Shown here piece after piece: positions 16,741 to 25,420 of a stretch of DNA of 50,581 bases (its first letter is position 1; each line of letters starts with the position of its first letter). The DNA comes from an uncultured Ignavibacteria bacterium (GTDB lineage: Bacteria > Bacteroidota > Ignavibacteria > Kapaibacteriales > UBA2268): the NCBI GenBank assembly GCA_903862655.1, contig CAIOZA010000114.1:1-50581 (forward strand), read 5' to 3'. Under the pieces are notes generated by a model, which did not search any database, was not told where the DNA came from, and saw only the letters and a list, made by a program, of their open reading frames with translations. The position numbers were made by a program, and so were the translations under genes.

Positions 16741-16751
16741 AATTAACTAAA
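16741..16751. promoter_or_regulatory. Repeated operator half-site before tolC
   Basis: AATTAACTAAA, identical to the first 11 bases of the complement of the 16091-16115 palindrome. It lies in the 69-bp gap between the tetR stop and the tolC ATG. The second half is not well conserved. Confidence 0.3.
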
Positions 16752-16793
16752 TAATTAAAATTTATGATTAAATATTTTATCACAGAGGTCAGG

Positions 16794-18059
16794 ATGCTAA
16801 AAAATATTTTTGTATTAGTGTTAACAATTAGCATCGTTTTTGTTTCAAATGCGAAGGAACTTGATTTGAAATATGTTCAGCAGAAAGCAATGTCTACATC
16901 ACCATTGACAAAGCAGAGGAACTATTATCAAACAATAAGTGATCTTGAGAAAAAATCAACCAGGACGGTTTATCTGCCGCAGTTTACGATTGATGCTCAG
17001 GGTACTTATCAATCCGATGTATTCGAATTGCCATTTAAACTTTCAATTGTTACAATTCCGGTTGTGCCTAAAGATCAATACAAGGTAACTCTTAACGTAA
17101 ATCAAATGATATGGGATGGCGGAGTCGCTTCGTTTAACTCAGATAAAAGCAATATCGATTTGTCGGTTAACAATCAACAGACGGAAGTGAACTTATTTAA
17201 AGTCAAGGAAGCAGTTAACCAAATATATTTCAATATTCTTTTCGTTCAGGAGAACTTAAGAATTTTAGAGATAGTTAAATCCCAGCTTGATTCTAACAGA
17301 TATATTATTGAATCAGCCGTTAAGAATGGTGTAATGCTTAAAAGTAATTTACAGAGCATAGAAATTGAAATTATTCGAACAGAACAGAAAATATCTGAAA
17401 TTACTTCAGACAGAAAGGCACTTCTTAAGATGCTGTCTATGTGGATTGAAGAAGAACTAACAAACGATGTTGTCCTAAATGTTCCTGATGAATTGCAAAA
17501 AAATACTGATCTAATGAATAGACCTGAATATCCATATTTTGAACTTAAGAAAAAACAGCTTGATAATGGAAAAGATTTGATATCATCAATTCTGAATCCG
17601 AAATTTTTTGCTTTTGGCCAAGGGTCATACGGCTCTCCCAATCAGTTGAATATGTTTGAGACAACAGGCAGTTTCTTTTATATAGTTGGACTTAAAATGC
17701 AGTGGACGCCGTTCGACTGGTTTAATAATTCAAGGAAGCAAGAAATACTTGAGATTAACAAATCATTTGTGAATATCGAAAAAGAAAATTTTGATAAGAA
17801 TCTGAAAATAAGTCTAATTAAGGATTCTGAAGATATCGAGAAATACAATATGCTGATAACCCGAGATGAAGATATTTCATCCAGACAAAAATTAATTGTT
17901 GCTGAGTACTTTTCTAAACTTAAGAATAATACCATAACGATTACAGACTTTCTCAATCAGTTTAATCAGCAGACTCAAACAGAAATATCTCTAAAATTGC
18001 ACAAGCTTCAGAAATTGAATGCATTGATTAATCTTTTAACTAAATCAGGAAATTATTAA
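16794..18059 (+). CDS. TolC-like outer-membrane efflux protein
   Basis: 421 aa from the ATG at 16794, preferred because GAGG (16785-16788) lies five bases upstream and the product then begins with a clean signal peptide (MLKNIFVLVLTISIVFVSNA). An ATG 30 bases earlier has no ribosome site. The chain shows the outer-membrane efflux protein pattern: long coiled-coil helices (residues about 140-220 and 340-410) with two beta stretches (about 60-115, QFTIDAQGTYQSD, and 270-310). It should trimerise as the outer-membrane duct for the HlyD/ABC components encoded directly downstream (gap 22 bp). Confidence 0.85.
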   Translation: MLKNIFVLVLTISIVFVSNAKELDLKYVQQKAMSTSPLTKQRNYYQTISDLEKKSTRTVYLPQFTIDAQGTYQSDVFELPFKLSIVTIPVVPKDQYKVTLNVNQMIWDGGVASFNSDKSNIDLSVNNQQTEVNLFKVKEAVNQIYFNILFVQENLRILEIVKSQLDSNRYIIESAVKNGVMLKSNLQSIEIEIIRTEQKISEITSDRKALLKMLSMWIEEELTNDVVLNVPDELQKNTDLMNRPEYPYFELKKKQLDNGKDLISSILNPKFFAFGQGSYGSPNQLNMFETTGSFFYIVGLKMQWTPFDWFNNSRKQEILEINKSFVNIEKENFDKNLKISLIKDSEDIEKYNMLITRDEDISSRQKLIVAEYFSKLKNNTITITDFLNQFNQQTQTEISLKLHKLQKLNALINLLTKSGNY

Positions 18060-18081
18060 TAAAATAAATTAGGGTGTTCTT

Positions 18082-18975
18082 ATGAATAAAATTTTAATGC
18101 TATTTATAGCGATGACTTTACTCTGGGGCTGTAACGGTAACGGCAATAAATCTGATGCTTTTGGTAATTTTGAGACTGATGAAGTAATTATATCATCAGA
18201 ATCATTTGGCAAAATCTCCGGGTTAACGATCACTGAAGGCTCAGCAGTTCAAAAGGGTCAGTTTTTGGCTTTGATTGATACCGTTCAGCTTCATATTCAG
18301 AAATCCCAGGTGCAAGCTGCAGTTGGAGCAATTTCATCGAAGACACAGGATGTTCAAGTTCAGATTAATGTTCTACAGGAAAGAAAGAGCAACTTGCTAA
18401 GGGAGAAGAAGAGAATCGAATCTCTGTTAGCTGATGGAGCTGCAACCCAGAAGCAGTTAGATGATATGAATGGTGAAATTGAGGTAGTTGATAAAAGCAT
18501 ACTCGCCACAAGAACTAGTATGAATATTGGGAATCAAGGATTATTAAGCGAAATTAAACCACAACAGGAACAATTAAAACTAATAGAAGATAAGATAGTT
18601 AAATGCCAAATAATATCTCCGATTGATGGAACAATACTCGTCAAATATGTAGAGAACAATGAATTTGCAACACAAGGCAAGCCTCTCTTCAAAGTAGCAG
18701 ACACTAAGAATATGTATCTTAAAGCTTTTGTGAGTGGTGATCAGCTTTCAGAGGTAAAGATAGGAAGTAAAGTCAAAGTTCTCATTGATAATGGTAAAAA
18801 GGATTACTATACTTATGACGGCGTAATAACATGGGTATCAGAAAAAGCTGAATTTACCCCAAAAGTAATTCAGACCAAAGAAGAACGCACAAATCTTGTT
18901 TATGGATTCAAAGTTCAGGTTGTGAACGATGGAAGAATTAAAATTGGAATGCCGGGAGAAATCAAATTTAAATAA
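18082..18975 (+). CDS. HlyD/YbhG-family periplasmic adaptor lipoprotein
   Basis: 297 aa. The lipobox LLWGC places Cys at residue 17. The first half-lipoyl segment (ISGLTITEGSAVQKGQFLALID) and the second (IISPIDGTILVKYVENNEFATQGKPLFKVAD) flank a long coiled-coil hairpin (about residues 75-170), followed by a beta-barrel region (MYLKAFVSGDQLSEVKIGSKVKV). This is the standard membrane-fusion protein order. It should bridge the inner-membrane ABC complex and the TolC-like duct. Two bases separate its stop from the ATPase gene. It is the counterpart of YbhG in the E. coli ybhGFSR system, but lipid-anchored. Confidence 0.9.
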   Translation: MNKILMLFIAMTLLWGCNGNGNKSDAFGNFETDEVIISSESFGKISGLTITEGSAVQKGQFLALIDTVQLHIQKSQVQAAVGAISSKTQDVQVQINVLQERKSNLLREKKRIESLLADGAATQKQLDDMNGEIEVVDKSILATRTSMNIGNQGLLSEIKPQQEQLKLIEDKIVKCQIISPIDGTILVKYVENNEFATQGKPLFKVADTKNMYLKAFVSGDQLSEVKIGSKVKVLIDNGKKDYYTYDGVITWVSEKAEFTPKVIQTKEERTNLVYGFKVQVVNDGRIKIGMPGEIKFK

Positions 18976-18977
18976 GT

Positions 18978-19898
18978 ATGAAAAATGCAATTGAAATATA
19001 TGATATAAACAAGAGTTACAGGAATAAGCCTGCGTTGAAGAATATCAATCTGCATGTAGAACCCGGTGAAATATTTGGTCTGATTGGGCCTGATGGTGCC
19101 GGCAAAACGACACTTATAAGAATCTTAACGACTCTTCTGCTTGCAGATAGTGGGACAGCGACTGTTAACGGATGCGACATAGTGAAGGACTACAAACACA
19201 TCAGAACTAGTGTTGGATATATGCCCGGAAGATTTTCTCTTTATCAGGATTTGACAGTCGAAGAAAATATGAATCTTTTCGCTAAGATATTTGGGACTAC
19301 AATAGCTGAGAACTACTCACTAGTTGCTGATATATACTCCCAGATAGAACCATTTAAGAATCGCCAGGCAGGTCAGCTATCAGGTGGGATGAAGCAGAAG
19401 CTTGCATTATCATGTGCATTAATTCATAAACCTGATATTCTTTTCTTAGACGAACCTACAACAGGTGTTGATCCAGTTTCCCGTAAGGAACTCTGGGACA
19501 TGCTGAAAAAGCTCAAAAAAGAAGGCATAACTGTTTTTGTTTCTACTGCATATATGGACGAAGCTACATTATGCGATAGAGTTGCATTGATACAAGATGG
19601 AGTTCTTTTGTCTGTAGATTCAGTTGATGGGATAATTAATTCATTCAGGAAAAAGTTGATAAGTGTTAAAAGCGATGATATATACAGATTAATCGGTGAT
19701 CTCCGCAAACTAGATTTTGTAGAGAAAGCATATCCATTTGGTGATTGTGTGCATACCATCTTGTTGGATTCAGAGGCTGATGAGAATATGATTTTAGACG
19801 CACTTAAGAATCACAATCACATTAATTTATCAGCTAAACAAGTAATCCCGACTATTGAAGATTGTTTCATTGATCTCATGGAAAATCATAATGGATGA
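18978..19898 (+). CDS. ABC transporter ATPase 1 (YbhF N-half type)
   Basis: 306 aa. Walker A is GPDGAGKTT (about residues 36-44), the signature is LSGGMKQKLAL and Walker B is ILFLDEPTTGVDP; the GPDGAGKTT variant is the one seen in the N-terminal half of YbhF. About 80 C-terminal residues beyond the ATPase form a small accessory region. Energises export with the second ATPase, whose ATG overlaps this gene's final eight bases. In E. coli the two ATPases are one fused protein, so here the system is encoded in split form. Confidence 0.92.
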   Translation: MKNAIEIYDINKSYRNKPALKNINLHVEPGEIFGLIGPDGAGKTTLIRILTTLLLADSGTATVNGCDIVKDYKHIRTSVGYMPGRFSLYQDLTVEENMNLFAKIFGTTIAENYSLVADIYSQIEPFKNRQAGQLSGGMKQKLALSCALIHKPDILFLDEPTTGVDPVSRKELWDMLKKLKKEGITVFVSTAYMDEATLCDRVALIQDGVLLSVDSVDGIINSFRKKLISVKSDDIYRLIGDLRKLDFVEKAYPFGDCVHTILLDSEADENMILDALKNHNHINLSAKQVIPTIEDCFIDLMENHNG

Positions 19899-20622
19899 AA
19901 AATGGATAGTCGAAGTTGAAGGCATGACGAAGAAATTCGGAGATTTTACTGCAGTAGATAGTATTTCATTTAGAGTGAAAAAAGGTGAAATATTTGGCTT
20001 TCTTGGGGCAAATGGAGCAGGTAAAACTACAGCGATTAAGATTCTTTGCGGTCTTTCGAGACCGACCTCTGGTAAGGTTACCGTAGATGGACTGAATGTA
20101 TACACACAAGCTGAAAAAATCAAGGAAAAAATCGGTTACATGAGTCAGAAATTTTCTTTGTATGATGATCTAAACATTGAAGAAAACATCAGGCTCTTTG
20201 GTGGTATTTATGGCTTATCGAATAAGGAAATCAAGGAAAAAAGCGAGATTCTGATAAATAAGCTTGGGCTTCAAGATGTGAGAAAAGAATTGTTAAAATC
20301 CTTACCATTAGGCTGGAAACAGAAGTTAGCTTTTTCAGTGGCAATCATACATGACCCATCTATCGTGTTTCTTGATGAGCCAACTGGAGGAGTAGATCCA
20401 ATAACGAGACGTCAGTTTTGGGAAATGATCTACGAGGCTTCATCAAAGGGTGTAACAATTTTTGTTACTACTCATTACATGGATGAGGCTGAATACTGTT
20501 CGAGAATCTCGATGATGGTCGATGGGCGGATTGCAGCGATGGGAAAACCTTCAGAATTAAAAAAGGAACTTGGCGTAAGGAATATGGATGAGTTTTTCGT
20601 AAAATTGGCAAGGAGTAAATGA
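19891..20622 (+). CDS. ABC transporter ATPase 2 (YbhF C-half type, altered signature)
   Basis: 243 aa from the ATG at 19891 (MDEKWIVEVEGMTKKFG), which places the first strand at the usual distance from Walker A (GANGAGKTT); a frame extending to 19855 would lie inside the upstream gene. Walker B is IVFLDEPTGGVDP. The signature motif is LPLGWKQKLAF instead of LSGGQ, a change that is typical of the C-terminal ATPase in YbhF-like and other DrrA-type pairs, so one of the two ATP sites may be weak. It overlaps the first ATPase gene by eight bases and touches the first permease gene. Confidence 0.92.
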   Translation: MDEKWIVEVEGMTKKFGDFTAVDSISFRVKKGEIFGFLGANGAGKTTAIKILCGLSRPTSGKVTVDGLNVYTQAEKIKEKIGYMSQKFSLYDDLNIEENIRLFGGIYGLSNKEIKEKSEILINKLGLQDVRKELLKSLPLGWKQKLAFSVAIIHDPSIVFLDEPTGGVDPITRRQFWEMIYEASSKGVTIFVTTHYMDEAEYCSRISMMVDGRIAAMGKPSELKKELGVRNMDEFFVKLARSK

Positions 20623-21728
20623 TGGAAAGATTTTTAGCATTCGTTAAAAAGGAATTCATACATATTATGCGTGATAAACGGAGTTTGATTATACTTTTCG
20701 GAATTCCTATAGCTCAGATTCTAATCTTTGGATTTGCAATAACAAACGAAATTAAAGATGCAAAAATTGGAATACTCGATTTCTCGAAAGATGCAACAAC
20801 CGAAAAAATCGTTAATAAATTGCTCTCAAGCGGATATTATCAGCTGTATTCTTATCTGAAAGATGATGGCCAGATTGAACAGGTTTTTCGTGAAGGTAAA
20901 GTTAAACAAGTTGTTGTTTTTCAGGAGAAATTCGAAATAAATCTGAAACAAACAGGAAAAGCTTCTATACAAATAATTTCAGATGCTTCTGATCCAAATA
21001 CCGGCAACACTCTTATAAATTACACTTCAGCTATAATAAATGATTATAATAGTGAAATTAATAGAAATAATCTATCAGGCTTGAGAATTATTCCAGAATT
21101 AAGAATGAGATATAATCCAGAGCTAAAAGGGGTGTATCTTTTTATCCCGGGTTTGATTGTTATAATCCTTATGCTTGTTTCCGCTATGATGACATCAATA
21201 TCCATCACCAAAGAAAAGGAACTGGGTAGCATGGAGATACTACTTGTATCGCCTTTGAAGCCAATAATTGTCATTATTGCGAAAGTAATTCCCTATTCAT
21301 TACTCTCATTTGTAAACGCTGTTTCCATATTGCTTTTGGGAAAATTTGTTTTTGAAGTACCTGTACATGGCAGCTATTTTTTGCTGTTAGGCGAGGTTAT
21401 CTTATTTATAACAACTGCTTTGTCTTTCGGTATTTTTATTTCGACGAAAACATCTTCTCAACAGGTTGCACTTATGATATCTTTAGTAGGGCTAATGTTG
21501 CCGACAATTTTACTGTCCGGATTCATTTTCCCGGTCGAAAATATGCCGATACCTCTACAGGTAATTGCTAATATCATGCCTGCAAGGTGGTTTCTGATTA
21601 TTATAAGAGATATTATGCTTAAAGGCTCGGATATAACTTTTATTTGGAAAGAGACGTTGGTTTTGTTCGGTTTTACAGCTTTATTCATTGGTCTTAGTAT
21701 TAAAAATTTCAAAGTGAGATTGACATGA
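20622..21728 (+). CDS. ABC-2 type permease 1 (YbhS/YbhR-like)
   Basis: 368 aa. One N-terminal membrane helix (about 20-40, LIILFGIPIAQILIFGFAI), a large periplasmic domain (about 45-170), then five helices in the C-terminal half with the ABC-2 core KEKELGSMEILLVSPLKP. AGGAG at 20611-20615 is six bases before the ATG at 20622; an ATG at 20619 is also possible but is only three bases from the box. Pairs with the next gene to form the membrane channel of the exporter. Confidence 0.9.
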   Translation: MERFLAFVKKEFIHIMRDKRSLIILFGIPIAQILIFGFAITNEIKDAKIGILDFSKDATTEKIVNKLLSSGYYQLYSYLKDDGQIEQVFREGKVKQVVVFQEKFEINLKQTGKASIQIISDASDPNTGNTLINYTSAIINDYNSEINRNNLSGLRIIPELRMRYNPELKGVYLFIPGLIVIILMLVSAMMTSISITKEKELGSMEILLVSPLKPIIVIIAKVIPYSLLSFVNAVSILLLGKFVFEVPVHGSYFLLLGEVILFITTALSFGIFISTKTSSQQVALMISLVGLMLPTILLSGFIFPVENMPIPLQVIANIMPARWFLIIIRDIMLKGSDITFIWKETLVLFGFTALFIGLSIKNFKVRLT

Positions 21729-22855
21729 GAAGAATCAGGTTCCTTGTTATCAAAGAATTTAAGCAGATTTTCCGAAGCAGGGCAATGCTGCCGATTATCT
21801 TTGTTATGCCGATATTACAGCTATTAATCTTAGCCAACGCAGCAACATTTGAAATCAAAAATCTCAATTTGATAATTGTTGACAAAGATCACTCTCAATT
21901 TTCGAGAGATATATCGTCGAAATTCAGAGGTTCGCCATATTTTAAGATTTTGAATAGAACTTTCACAAATACCGAAGCAGAAGATCAGATGAAGCTAAGA
22001 AATGTGGATATTTATCTGGAAATTCCTGTTAATTTCGAGAAGCAGCTGATTCGCGAATCCAGTACTAAGATACAAATAGTTGTTAATGCTATTGATGGTT
22101 CTAAGGGATCTCTTGCCGGTTTTTATGCAAGTAATATTATCCAGGATTATTCTAAAGACTTATCCATAAAATACGGGATTAGAGCAAATTTGATTTCACC
22201 TAATACTGACATGAAACAGATTGATGTTACATACTCAAATTGGTTCAATCCGAATCTGGACTATAAAACATTTATGGTACCAGGACTTTTGGTTCTATTA
22301 GTGTCTTTGATAAGTGTATTCCTTTCATCAATGAATATTGTCCGTGAAAAAGAAATAGGAACCATTGAAAGTATAAATGTTACTCCAATTCGTAAATATC
22401 AGTTCATACTTGGCAAGTTAATTCCTATATGGATTCTAGGTATGTTCGAATTAATCTTTGGATTGGTTATAGCTCTCCTAATTTATAAGATACCACTTTT
22501 GGGCAGCCCTTGGGTTCTTATTTCATTTGCAGCACTCTATCTTATAGCAAGTCTTGGTATGGGACTGTTTATCTCAACTATCACCGATACACAACAGCAG
22601 GCAATGTTCTTTACCTGGTTCTTTATGATCCTTTTTATAATGCTTGGAGGACTCTTTACTTCGATAGAAAATATGCCAAAATGGGCTCAAACATTGACAT
22701 ATTTCAATCCGATCCGATATTTTATTGAAGTGGTGAGAATGGTTATGCTCAAAGGCTCTGGATTTTATGAAGTACGTTTGCATTTTGGTGTTATGGCATT
22801 TATGGCAATAGTCATAAATACTTTAGCAGTAATGAGATACAGAAAGACAGCCTAG
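21725..22855 (+). CDS. ABC-2 type permease 2 (YbhR/YbhS-like)
   Basis: 376 aa with the same plan as its neighbour: an N-terminal helix (MLPIIFVMPILQLLILANAA), a periplasmic domain, then REKEIGTIESINVTPIRK and a helix bundle ending in the family's FNPIRYFIEVVR motif. The start overlaps the previous stop (ATGA). Last gene of the TetR-led efflux unit. No clear terminator follows; 22856-23085 is AT-rich leader DNA before dsrC. Confidence 0.9.
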   Translation: MRRIRFLVIKEFKQIFRSRAMLPIIFVMPILQLLILANAATFEIKNLNLIIVDKDHSQFSRDISSKFRGSPYFKILNRTFTNTEAEDQMKLRNVDIYLEIPVNFEKQLIRESSTKIQIVVNAIDGSKGSLAGFYASNIIQDYSKDLSIKYGIRANLISPNTDMKQIDVTYSNWFNPNLDYKTFMVPGLLVLLVSLISVFLSSMNIVREKEIGTIESINVTPIRKYQFILGKLIPIWILGMFELIFGLVIALLIYKIPLLGSPWVLISFAALYLIASLGMGLFISTITDTQQQAMFFTWFFMILFIMLGGLFTSIENMPKWAQTLTYFNPIRYFIEVVRMVMLKGSGFYEVRLHFGVMAFMAIVINTLAVMRYRKTA

Positions 22856-23085
22856 ATTTATGAATTTTTTGGGAATTTAAGAATCAAAATATTTCTTTGT
22901 AATCTAAATGTAAACGGTTAATTTGCAATTCGAAGATAAACAAAGATGATATCTTTATTATCCAACCAAACAATTTTTTACTTTTTATTAGTTTTTTTCT
23001 TAGCTGACCTCAGTTGCGCAGGTTAGCCAAAGCAATTTTTTGGGTTTCCTGTTTTTGTTTAATTTTTTTTCTAAAAGGAGTAATT

Positions 23086-23403
23086 ATGCCTCTGTTTGAA
23101 TGGCACGATGTGAAAATAAATGTGGATGATGATGGTTTTATGGAGAATCCTGATCAGTGGAATGAGGATATAGCTGTAGCATTGGCTTCGACTGAGGATC
23201 TGATTATTCTAACTGATGAACATTGGAAGGTTATTAATTATTTGCGGGATTACTTTAAGCAATATGGAATAGCACCCATGATCCGTAAGTTATGCAACGA
23301 AACAGGATACGACCTGAGAAAAATATATGAACTCTTTCCATCCGGACCTGCTAAAGGAGCATGCAAAGTTGCTGGGCTATCAAAGCCGACTGGCTGTGTT
23401 TAG
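23086..23403 (+). CDS. dsrC: DsrC-family sulfur-carrier protein with both redox cysteines
   Basis: 105 aa from the ATG at 23086, which follows AAGGAG by five bases; upstream in-frame codons are not needed by the family. The chain is collinear with DsrC/TusE: DDDGFMENPDQWNEDIA, ILTDEHWKVINYLRDYF, and the C-terminal arm GPAKGACKVAGLSKPTGCV. Two Cys, the penultimate residue and one eleven before it, are both present, which marks true DsrC rather than TusE, where only the last is kept. DsrC carries the trisulfide product of sulfite reductase DsrAB. No dsrAB, dsrMK or tusBCD genes are in the window, so partners lie elsewhere or it serves another sulfur-relay or regulatory role. Confidence 0.9.
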   Translation: MPLFEWHDVKINVDDDGFMENPDQWNEDIAVALASTEDLIILTDEHWKVINYLRDYFKQYGIAPMIRKLCNETGYDLRKIYELFPSGPAKGACKVAGLSKPTGCV

Positions 23404-23425
23404 GTAAGTAGGTAACAGAAATTAG

Positions 23426-24283
23426 TTATCCTCGTTGGGTAACAATTACTCCAATTATTGTTAATATCCCGCCAATTATAAAATAAACAGTTAGGGAATA
23501 ATCGAGGAATATTATTGCCAAAATTGTGGTAAGAATTGGCTGCAGATTGCTAAAAACAGCAAGTTTTCCTGCTTCCATCTTCTTGAGAGCAAAATACCAA
23601 AGAACATAAGCTACTCCTGATGTAATCAAACCCAAATAAAAAATCTGTCCCCAAAGAGCTGAATCTATCTGTGATAGAGCAAAATCAGGTCGAAGAAAAT
23701 AATAGATTGGCAGGAAGGCAATCAGCCCAAACCACATAGCGACAGCTGTTGTGTAGATAGCTCCGTATTTTAATACATACTTCTTTCCGACAATTGTATA
23801 AATAGCCCATGCTAGGGATGCAGATAAAGCTAATATATTTCCAAGAAAATTCTCAGAACTGATATTCAAGCCTTTTTCGAATAAAATCAGCAACGTTCCG
23901 CTTAGGGCTATCAGAATCCCTAAAGTTTTGAGCCTGCTCAGTTTCTCTTTAAGAAAAAAATATGCTATGACAAGAATAAAAGCCGGCGTTAAGGCGTAAG
24001 CAAGAGCCACATTTGGCGGACTTGTATATTTAAGGCTCATGAAGAACAGGAATTGGTTAACCGGAATATTCAGAATTGCCAGAATGATCAATCCAAACAT
24101 ATCTTTGCGTTCAATTCTGAAAAGCTTTTCTTTTTTGAACAACAGATAAATTATGTATCCAGTTGAAGCTATAGATGCCCTCAGAACAAGCAAGAGAGGA
24201 GAAGGTACTGACAACAAGACATTCTTTGCGATTATGTGTGTGGTTGAAGCGATTATCTGTTGCAGGATAAGGATATAATACAT
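23426..24283 (-). CDS. EamA/DMT-superfamily transporter
   Basis: 285 aa with ten predicted membrane helices in two EamA halves (about residues 5-135 and 145-283); the first half ends in FLKEKLSRLKTLGILIALSGTLLI and the second in FLDYSLTVYFIIGGILTIIGVIV, the familiar paired motifs. Likely a metabolite exporter or importer in the inner membrane; the substrate is unknown. One base separates it from the upstream glycosyltransferase gene. Convergent with dsrC across 22 bp. Confidence 0.9.
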   Translation of the reverse strand: MYYILILQQIIASTTHIIAKNVLLSVPSPLLLVLRASIASTGYIIYLLFKKEKLFRIERKDMFGLIILAILNIPVNQFLFFMSLKYTSPPNVALAYALTPAFILVIAYFFLKEKLSRLKTLGILIALSGTLLILFEKGLNISSENFLGNILALSASLAWAIYTIVGKKYVLKYGAIYTTAVAMWFGLIAFLPIYYFLRPDFALSQIDSALWGQIFYLGLITSGVAYVLWYFALKKMEAGKLAVFSNLQPILTTILAIIFLDYSLTVYFIIGGILTIIGVIVTQRG

Positions 24284-24284
24284 A

Positions 24285-25418
24285 CTATTTCACCAATTCC
24301 CTGAACACGTTCATCTGGTTTTCAAAGTAAAATTCCTTTGAGGCATTTTTACAGTTATCTATATATTCATTTCTAGAGGATTGGATTTTATTGACCGCTT
24401 CTACTATATCATCAGGATTTGGATTAGGCGAAATACATACTCCCACATGATATCTATCAATTATATCTTTCATTGCCGGGAGGTCTGTACTTATTACCGG
24501 TAGTCCAGCCATAATGTATTCAAACATTTTATTAGGTAATGCAAGACTATATGATAACGTGATGGGTTCAATCAATGATATCCCGATATCAGCAGAACAT
24601 GTCCATTCATGAAGCTGATCGTAGTCCTTGGATCCTGCAAAGATTACTCTATCGGATACTCCAAGTTCTTCAGCAAGCTTAATAGCTTTATCGCGAAACA
24701 TGCCTGATCCCAATAGAACAAAGACTAAATCAGGACTTTGAGATAAAGCTTTGATTACGGCTTCTATTCCACGTCCGGCTAACAACATTCCTTGATAAAG
24801 TAATATGATTTTATTTTTTGAAATATTATTTTGATTTCGAATTTTATCTGATTTCATCATTGGTCTTGCCGGAGGCAAATTCATGATAAGATGGTAACTG
24901 AATTTATCCCCAAGAATATTTTTTAATATTTCTTCATCCAATTTCCCAGTTACTATAATATCGCTAACATATTTCAGGTAATGTTTCTCTACCAAAGCTA
25001 TGAATTTCTGTTTGAATTTTCTTCCAGCTAATGGTCCCATTTCAGAATAAATCTCACGGGAATCATATATGAATTTCGCTTTACATTTTTTCTTCAATTT
25101 GTAAGCTGTAGGTAGTGAATATATATCCTCTGCAAAAACTATATCAGCAGTAATTTTTCTTAGAATGTTAATTGTGTCAGGATAGAAATAAAGCCACTTC
25201 TGCCAGGCTTTATTAAATTTGGGATAATTAATTAGTTCAAAATCAATATTCGGTTCATTTTCTTTACGGTACTTTGATCTTAGATCCTTGCTCTTAGCAT
25301 CCAGTGCTATAACAACAACCTTTTTACCTAAATTTGCCATAGTTCTGGCAAAATTTAAAGTCCTGGCATCAATTCTGATTTCCTCAAAAGATATTAGGCA
25401 AACATCATAGTGTTTCAT
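24285..25418 (-). CDS. GT4-family glycosyltransferase
   Basis: 377 aa, two Rossmann-like domains. The C-terminal domain carries LLYQGMLLAGRGIEAVIKAL and the donor-binding ISLIEPITLSYSLALPNKMFEYIMAGLPVISTD, with the Glu residues expected of GT4 enzymes. The N-terminal acceptor domain starts CLISFEEIRIDART. Sugar and acceptor are not predictable. It is separated by two bases from the GNAT/FemAB-like gene and by one from the DMT transporter, so all are cotranscribed; surface polysaccharide or glycan assembly fits the murA neighbourhood. Confidence 0.85.
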   Translation of the reverse strand: MKHYDVCLISFEEIRIDARTLNFARTMANLGKKVVVIALDAKSKDLRSKYRKENEPNIDFELINYPKFNKAWQKWLYFYPDTINILRKITADIVFAEDIYSLPTAYKLKKKCKAKFIYDSREIYSEMGPLAGRKFKQKFIALVEKHYLKYVSDIIVTGKLDEEILKNILGDKFSYHLIMNLPPARPMMKSDKIRNQNNISKNKIILLYQGMLLAGRGIEAVIKALSQSPDLVFVLLGSGMFRDKAIKLAEELGVSDRVIFAGSKDYDQLHEWTCSADIGISLIEPITLSYSLALPNKMFEYIMAGLPVISTDLPAMKDIIDRYHVGVCISPNPNPDDIVEAVNKIQSSRNEYIDNCKNASKEFYFENQMNVFRELVK

Positions 25419-25420
25419 TC

